Shown here in pieces: positions 60,561 to 64,000 of a DNA stretch of 64,000 nucleotides. Position 1 is the stretch's first letter. The number at the start of each line of letters is the position of its first letter. The notes below the pieces were generated by a model. The model made no database searches. It saw only the letters and a program-made list of their open reading frames with translations, and had not been told where the DNA came from. The stretch comes from Gloeocapsopsis sp. IPPAS B-1203. Its GTDB lineage: Bacteria > Cyanobacteriota > Cyanobacteriia > Cyanobacteriales > Chroococcidiopsidaceae. The translations under genes and the position numbers were made by a program. Where the stretch lies: assembly GCF_002749975.1 (NCBI RefSeq), contig NZ_PEIG01000003.1:434001-498000 (forward strand). The letters run 5' to 3'.

Positions 60561-61260
60561 CTAGCTAATTGTCTGTGTGATATCAGTATCTACGAGTAGT
60601 GTTGCTGCACCAGCAGTGTAACGATTGTACAAGTTGTTATCCAAAGCGGTTGTGCCATCAAACAACCATCCTTGTTGGGTTGAAGTGACGCGATCGCCAG
60701 CATTACTTTGACAATTAATTCATTTGTCGTATCAGATAAATTCAGTACATTTAATCGGTCTAACTTCAACGAGTTATTGCCTGTTCCTGTGAGGATGTCT
60801 TTGCCGTTTGTCGCCAGAAGCAAGCCGTGACTTTACCCATGAAGTCGCGTCCGAAGATTACATAGCTGTCGCCAAAATCGACGCGATCGCTGCGATTAGT
60901 AGAAGGAACATCGACTGTTGTAGTAGTTCCTAATACAAATTAAGTCTCTACCACTACCACCTGTTAGTGTATCCTTCTCGGCTGTACCGCCATCGCTACC
61001 AATCAAGGTGTCATCGCTCTGATCGCCACTAAGCGAGTCACTACCTCCTTTGCTTTGAAGCAGGTTGTTTTTTAAATTATCAGTAATTGTGTTATTTAAG
61101 CTATTACCTATACCTACAAGAGCCTCCGGTGGAAAACCCCGAAACGAGCATACATCTTGTAAGGCTAAATTTTCTAAGTTATCTCCCAAGGTATAACTTG
61201 TATAAGCTACTACAGTATCAATACCAGCATTAACAGCTTTGACAATGATATCTTTATACC
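60561..61260 (-). pseudogene. collapsed fourth RTX/FG-GAP gene
   Basis: Reading the minus strand by homology: VNAGIDTVVAYTSYTLGDNLENLALQ, then GNSLNNTI, DTLTGGSGRDL, a junction, GDSYVIFGRDFMGKVT, a frame change, LNLSDTTNELIVK, a further change, and an end in frame with QQGWLFDGTTALDNN and LLVDTDITQTIS-stop (stop at 60561-60563). All parts match copies 1-3, in order. The N-terminal RTX part and the whole FG-GAP propeller are gone, and at least two frameshifts remain. It cannot make a normal protein. It lies about 29 kb from the tandem array and on the other strand, so a copy was moved or inverted and then decayed. Confidence 0.85.
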
Positions 61261-61684
61261 TGTAGCCGAAGTCGTCTAAGTCAATATTTTATAAAGCTTA
61301 TATAAATAATTGATGATTTAATATCAGTGCATTCCACAAAAAATATATTTTTCGTATAAAATATTACTTTTAAGCATTGAAAATACTAGCTTAAATTAAG
61401 AATGAATTTGCATAACTACTCAACTGCAAATTGCAAACAAGATAATCAAAACTCACAAATTTAAAAAGTATTTATCAATCAATAAATATGCAAATGAGTA
61501 ACCTTAATTATACGACTTTTGCCATAAGTTTCCTGACTAGCTCCTTGATACTTCTCAGGAAAACTCTAAAATAAAGAGTATTTTAAACTACTGCAAAATT
61601 TTTCTAAAAAACGGCTTTAGCAGCTGACGTGCGATCGCATCGAGGTTAGACTAGACCAAATTCTAACTTGGAGGCATCAAAAAC
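61261..61684. other. intergenic region before the VWA gene
   Basis: The 424-bp AT-rich spacer carries no recognisable homology to the RTX leaders, so the pseudogene's leader is lost or was never there. GGAGG at 61671-61675 serves the GTG start of the next gene. No other structure is evident. Confidence 0.4.
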
Positions 61685-62287
61685 GTGCAAGACCGTGACT
61701 ACACCTTGATCGTCGATAAAAGTGGTAGTATGTCCACACCAGATCAAACAGGTGGTAAAAGTCGATGGGAAATTGCCCAAGAGTCTACTTTAGCCTTGGC
61801 GCGAAAATGCGAACAGTTAGATCCTGACGGCATTACTGTTTATGTCTTCTCTGGCAGATTTAAACGCTACGATGATGTCACTTCAAGTAAAGTTGCCCAA
61901 GTCTTTCAAGAAAATGATCCTGTAGGAACAACTAATTTAGCTATTGTCTTACAAGATGCCATAAAAAACTACTTTCAACGCAAAGCTGCTGGCAAAACTA
62001 AACCTCAAGGTGAAACGATTTTAGTTGTTACTGATGGCGAACCTGACGATCGCCGTGCTGTATTTGAAGTCATCATCAACGCAACTCAACAAATGGAACG
62101 CGATGAAGAGTTAGCAATTTCGTTTATTCAAGTAGGTTCAGATCCGCAAGCAAAGAAATTTCTCAAAGCAATTGACGATCAACTACAAGGAGTTGGGGCA
62201 AAGTTTGATATTTGCGACACAGTGACGCTTGATGACTTAGAAGAGATGAGTTTATCAGAAGTCTTACTCAATGCGATTCACGATTAA
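61685..62287 (+). CDS. von Willebrand factor A domain protein
   Basis: The 200-aa protein is a single VWA domain. The metal (MIDAS) site is complete: Asp11-x-Ser13-x-Ser15 in VDKSGSMS, the Thr in DPVGTTNLAIVLQDA near 80, and the Asp of LVVTDGEPDDRRAVFEV near 119. It has no signal or membrane segment and is cytoplasmic. The start is GTG at 61685 with GGAGG upstream. The stop overlaps the next start in TAATG, so it is coupled to the Slr1339-like gene. VWA domains bind partner proteins through a metal ion; the partner may be that neighbour. Confidence 0.92.
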   Translation: MQDRDYTLIVDKSGSMSTPDQTGGKSRWEIAQESTLALARKCEQLDPDGITVYVFSGRFKRYDDVTSSKVAQVFQENDPVGTTNLAIVLQDAIKNYFQRKAAGKTKPQGETILVVTDGEPDDRRAVFEVIINATQQMERDEELAISFIQVGSDPQAKKFLKAIDDQLQGVGAKFDICDTVTLDDLEEMSLSEVLLNAIHD

Positions 62288-62610
62288 TGACAATGGACGA
62301 AATCGATAAGCTACTCGCTAAAATTGATGCCAAGCCCCAGCAGAAAATACCGCCTCCAGCAAACAAAGCTACCAAATTTGCGTCAGATATTGAGCAACTT
62401 TTAAGCGAAGTCAAAGCTGATTATACACAAAAAGAACGCGAACTAGAACAGCAGAAAGCTAAAGAGAAAAATAGACGGGCGATCGCGTGGTTAAAAACCT
62501 TAGATCCCATGTCGAGTGAAGGATTGTGGTTTGAGGAATTTGCTGCTAAGTATCCTTCTAAGGTTGCAGCTGCAGTTGATTACTTGCGATCGCTATCCGG
62601 TAACTCTTAA
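62287..62610 (+). CDS. salt-stress protein, Slr1339 family
   Basis: The 107-aa protein opens MTMDEIDKLLAKIDAKPQQK and has a charged helix (SDIEQLLSEVKADYTQKERELEQQ in parts) and the end block WLKTLDPMSSEGLWFEEFA followed by YPSKVAAAVDYL, which mark the cyanobacterial Slr1339 family linked by name to salt stress. The biochemical role is unknown. An ATG six bases in (62293) is an alternative start. One-base overlap with the VWA gene indicates a shared complex or pathway. Confidence 0.88.
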   Translation: MTMDEIDKLLAKIDAKPQQKIPPPANKATKFASDIEQLLSEVKADYTQKERELEQQKAKEKNRRAIAWLKTLDPMSSEGLWFEEFAAKYPSKVAAAVDYLRSLSGNS

Positions 62611-62617
62611 ACCTGTC

Positions 62618-63115
62618 TTATGTTTGCCAAGCTTTCAGACAGCGATCAACTAAAGAATTCACAGATTGTTTTAGCTGGCGCTTGCGATACCACCTCCGAT
62701 AAGCATTCTCGTATTCTTCACCTTTGGTTTGGAATGTATTCCAAGCATTTAGCCCAAGACCTAAACCCCAAAACAAAGCGATGTATAATGACCAAGAAAG
62801 CTCACCTGCACTGATGAAGTTCAGCATCAAGAAAAAAGAATTGACAATGGCATAATTACCAAAGTTTTTTTGTAAATTACGATGACGATGCATATCGAAA
62901 GCTTGGCGCTTTTGCACATCAGCTTGTTGCAACAGCCATTCTTTTTCAGCAGCTTGGAGACATTCTGGTGTAATTTCCAATTCAGATGCAATTTCTAATA
63001 ACTGTTCGCGCGTAAATTCGCCTTCATGCGCTTGACAAGAAATCGCAATTTGCAAAATTTGTTGAATATCTTCCTGATGATATAAGCGAGTAATTTTGCT
63101 ATCTGATGTTTTCAT
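62618..63115 (-). CDS. 2TM-domain protein
   Basis: The 165-aa protein has an N-terminal helical part with a degenerate SHOCT-like/EF-like segment (YHQEDIQQILQIAISCQAHE, then EFTREQLLEIASELEITPEC) and a 2TM domain (about 80-145) of two membrane helices with the flank HRHRNLQKNFGNYAIVNSFF and, after the second helix, LNAWNTFQTKGEEYENAYRRW. This order is common in cyanobacteria and actinobacteria. The function is unknown. It is convergent with the Slr1339-like gene, stop codons 7 bp apart. Confidence 0.87.
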   Translation of the reverse strand: MKTSDSKITRLYHQEDIQQILQIAISCQAHEGEFTREQLLEIASELEITPECLQAAEKEWLLQQADVQKRQAFDMHRHRNLQKNFGNYAIVNSFFLMLNFISAGELSWSLYIALFWGLGLGLNAWNTFQTKGEEYENAYRRWYRKRQLKQSVNSLVDRCLKAWQT

Positions 63116-63148
63116 TTTTGATATTTTTATAGTTTGGGATAATAAACC

Positions 63149-63976
63149 CTAATCGAGGGTACTGTTTCTATTATGCCAAGCTTGCGGCTGACGAAACTTG
63201 TAGATGTCTGCGATCGCTTTTACCCAACCATCAGAAACAGATTCTAAAATGCGATCGCCTTTTTCCTTAGTTGCAACTGTGGGATCTCCTAACACACCAC
63301 TACGACTCAAATCGCGGGTTGTCCAAGCAAAGGGTAACTTGCCTTCCATTGAGAGTAAACTATCTTCTGGTAACAGTGGATATTCTGCAACTGCGTCTTG
63401 CATCTTCACTTGTTCAGGCAAAATCGACAACATTAAACTTGTCTCAGCATCTCCTGCATGGATTCCTAGCTGTTGTTCTTTAGGTGAAAGTAATTCGTTA
63501 ACAGTATGCGGAACGCGCCAGGTAAACAGCGGAAATACTAGAAAATCCTCATACTTGACGTGCAAATCGCGGGCGACAATTTCCATAACCTGTGGTTGTC
63601 CGCCGTGAGAGTTCATTAATACAAGTTTGCGAAATCCTGCACGATAGACACTTTCAGCAATTTCAATTAATGTTGATATGAGTGTTTGAGTACTGAGAGC
63701 GATCGTTCCAGGAAAATGCCAGTGTTCGTTCGATTTACCATAATATAAAGGCGCTAAAGCATATGCTGGGATACTTGCATCAAGTTTTTCTAATGCTTTT
63801 CCTAGTACTGCAACACCAATTGCAGCATCGACAATCAATGGTAAGTGTGGACCATGTTGTTCAATTGCACCAACAGGTTGAATTAAGACGATATTCTCTT
63901 TATTGGGCATTGCTTGAATGTCAGTCCAAGTCAGATAAGGGAAAAATCGTTGTGGTGGAATGAAACTATGCATCAT
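63149..63976 (-). CDS. creatininase-family amidohydrolase
   Basis: The 275-aa protein has the family's metal ligands: Glu in LIQPVGAIEQHGPHLPL with the His near 38, Asp in VDAAIG near 46, His in LVLMNSHGGQPQVM near 122, and Glu in IHAGDAETSLMLS near 178. Relatives act on creatinine, on the formamide FAPy in riboflavin/F420 synthesis (ArfB), or in mycofactocin maturation (MftE). The true substrate cannot be chosen from sequence. The start uses the first of two tandem ATGs (63976). It is alone at the window edge. Confidence 0.92.
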   Translation of the reverse strand: MMHSFIPPQRFFPYLTWTDIQAMPNKENIVLIQPVGAIEQHGPHLPLIVDAAIGVAVLGKALEKLDASIPAYALAPLYYGKSNEHWHFPGTIALSTQTLISTLIEIAESVYRAGFRKLVLMNSHGGQPQVMEIVARDLHVKYEDFLVFPLFTWRVPHTVNELLSPKEQQLGIHAGDAETSLMLSILPEQVKMQDAVAEYPLLPEDSLLSMEGKLPFAWTTRDLSRSGVLGDPTVATKEKGDRILESVSDGWVKAIADIYKFRQPQAWHNRNSTLD

Positions 63977-64000
63977 CTCTACAATTTATGCGATCGCACT

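Overview
The window is chromosomal DNA of a cyanobacterium. The evidence is a photosystem II D2 gene, ndhB, a 6S RNA gene directly behind purK, an SLH-OprB iron-type porin, the Slr1339-family salt-stress protein, and many GCGATCGC (HIP1) octamers. There are no transposases, rRNA genes, CRISPR arrays or phage genes. The species cannot be fixed from this sequence. Gene content would fit a Chroococcidiopsis/Gloeocapsa-like lineage, but that is a guess.

Layout. 1-4.4 kb: a gene tail, two PD-(D/E)XK-type nuclease genes (Rpn/DUF2887 and Uma2), ndhB and an unknown gene of a type seen in natural-product loci. 5.2-7.9 kb: a one-module NRPS (A-T-TE, no condensation domain). 8-12.3 kb: a CbiG-CobJ fusion for cobalamin, a small membrane protein, a pentapeptide-repeat protein, purK and 6S RNA. 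12.5-15.3 kb: two M16 peptidase subunits with complementary active-site halves. 15.4-18.2 kb: a sodium/sugar-type symporter and a Gfo/Idh/MocA dehydrogenase in one operon. 18.7-20.8 kb: a porin and a 48-aa ribbon-helix-helix protein. 21.2-31.8 kb: three tandem giant RTX/FG-GAP calcium-binding proteins, each with its own copied leader; a decayed fourth copy lies at 60.6-61.3 kb.

31.8-33.2 kb: a lone psbD followed by an apparent tiny gene (23 aa) with an almost perfect Shine-Dalgarno and its own terminator. 33.5-43.7 kb: UPF0367, an ABC ATPase, a NYN RNase-like protein, tRNA-Asn, a PRC-barrel/lipid-kinase fusion, a metallophosphoesterase, a CdaR-type regulator, a Kir channel, a BrkB-family protein and a ZIP-like protein. 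43.9-45.7 kb: a Tat-exported GH10 xylanase with three SLH domains. 45.8-55.1 kb: AbgT and GltS-type carboxylate/glutamate transporters, then a three-gene operon (CocE/NonD hydrolase, cupin, isochorismatase-type amidase) divergent from an ATZ/TRZ amidohydrolase; this looks like a catabolic or detoxifying unit for an amide or N-heterocycle. 55.2-57.7 kb: a small P-loop kinase, then NDH-2 and DoxX. 57.8-59.0 kb: a ParA ATPase translationally coupled to a coiled-coil protein ending in Trp-Leu-Leu, which I read as a type 2 McdA/McdB carboxysome-positioning pair. 59.4-64 kb: glutaminase, the RTX pseudogene, a VWA/Slr1339 pair, a 2TM protein and a creatininase-family protein.

Intergenic DNA is rich in seven-base (STRR-like) repeats built from GGTAATT/GGTAACT and their complements, several arranged as inverted arms; one related tract lies in frame inside cbiG-cobJ. 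The most interesting points are the tiny gene behind psbD, the McdAB candidate, the RTX family with its copied leaders and its collapsed fourth member, the A-T-TE synthetase with its neighbour, and the M16 pair.
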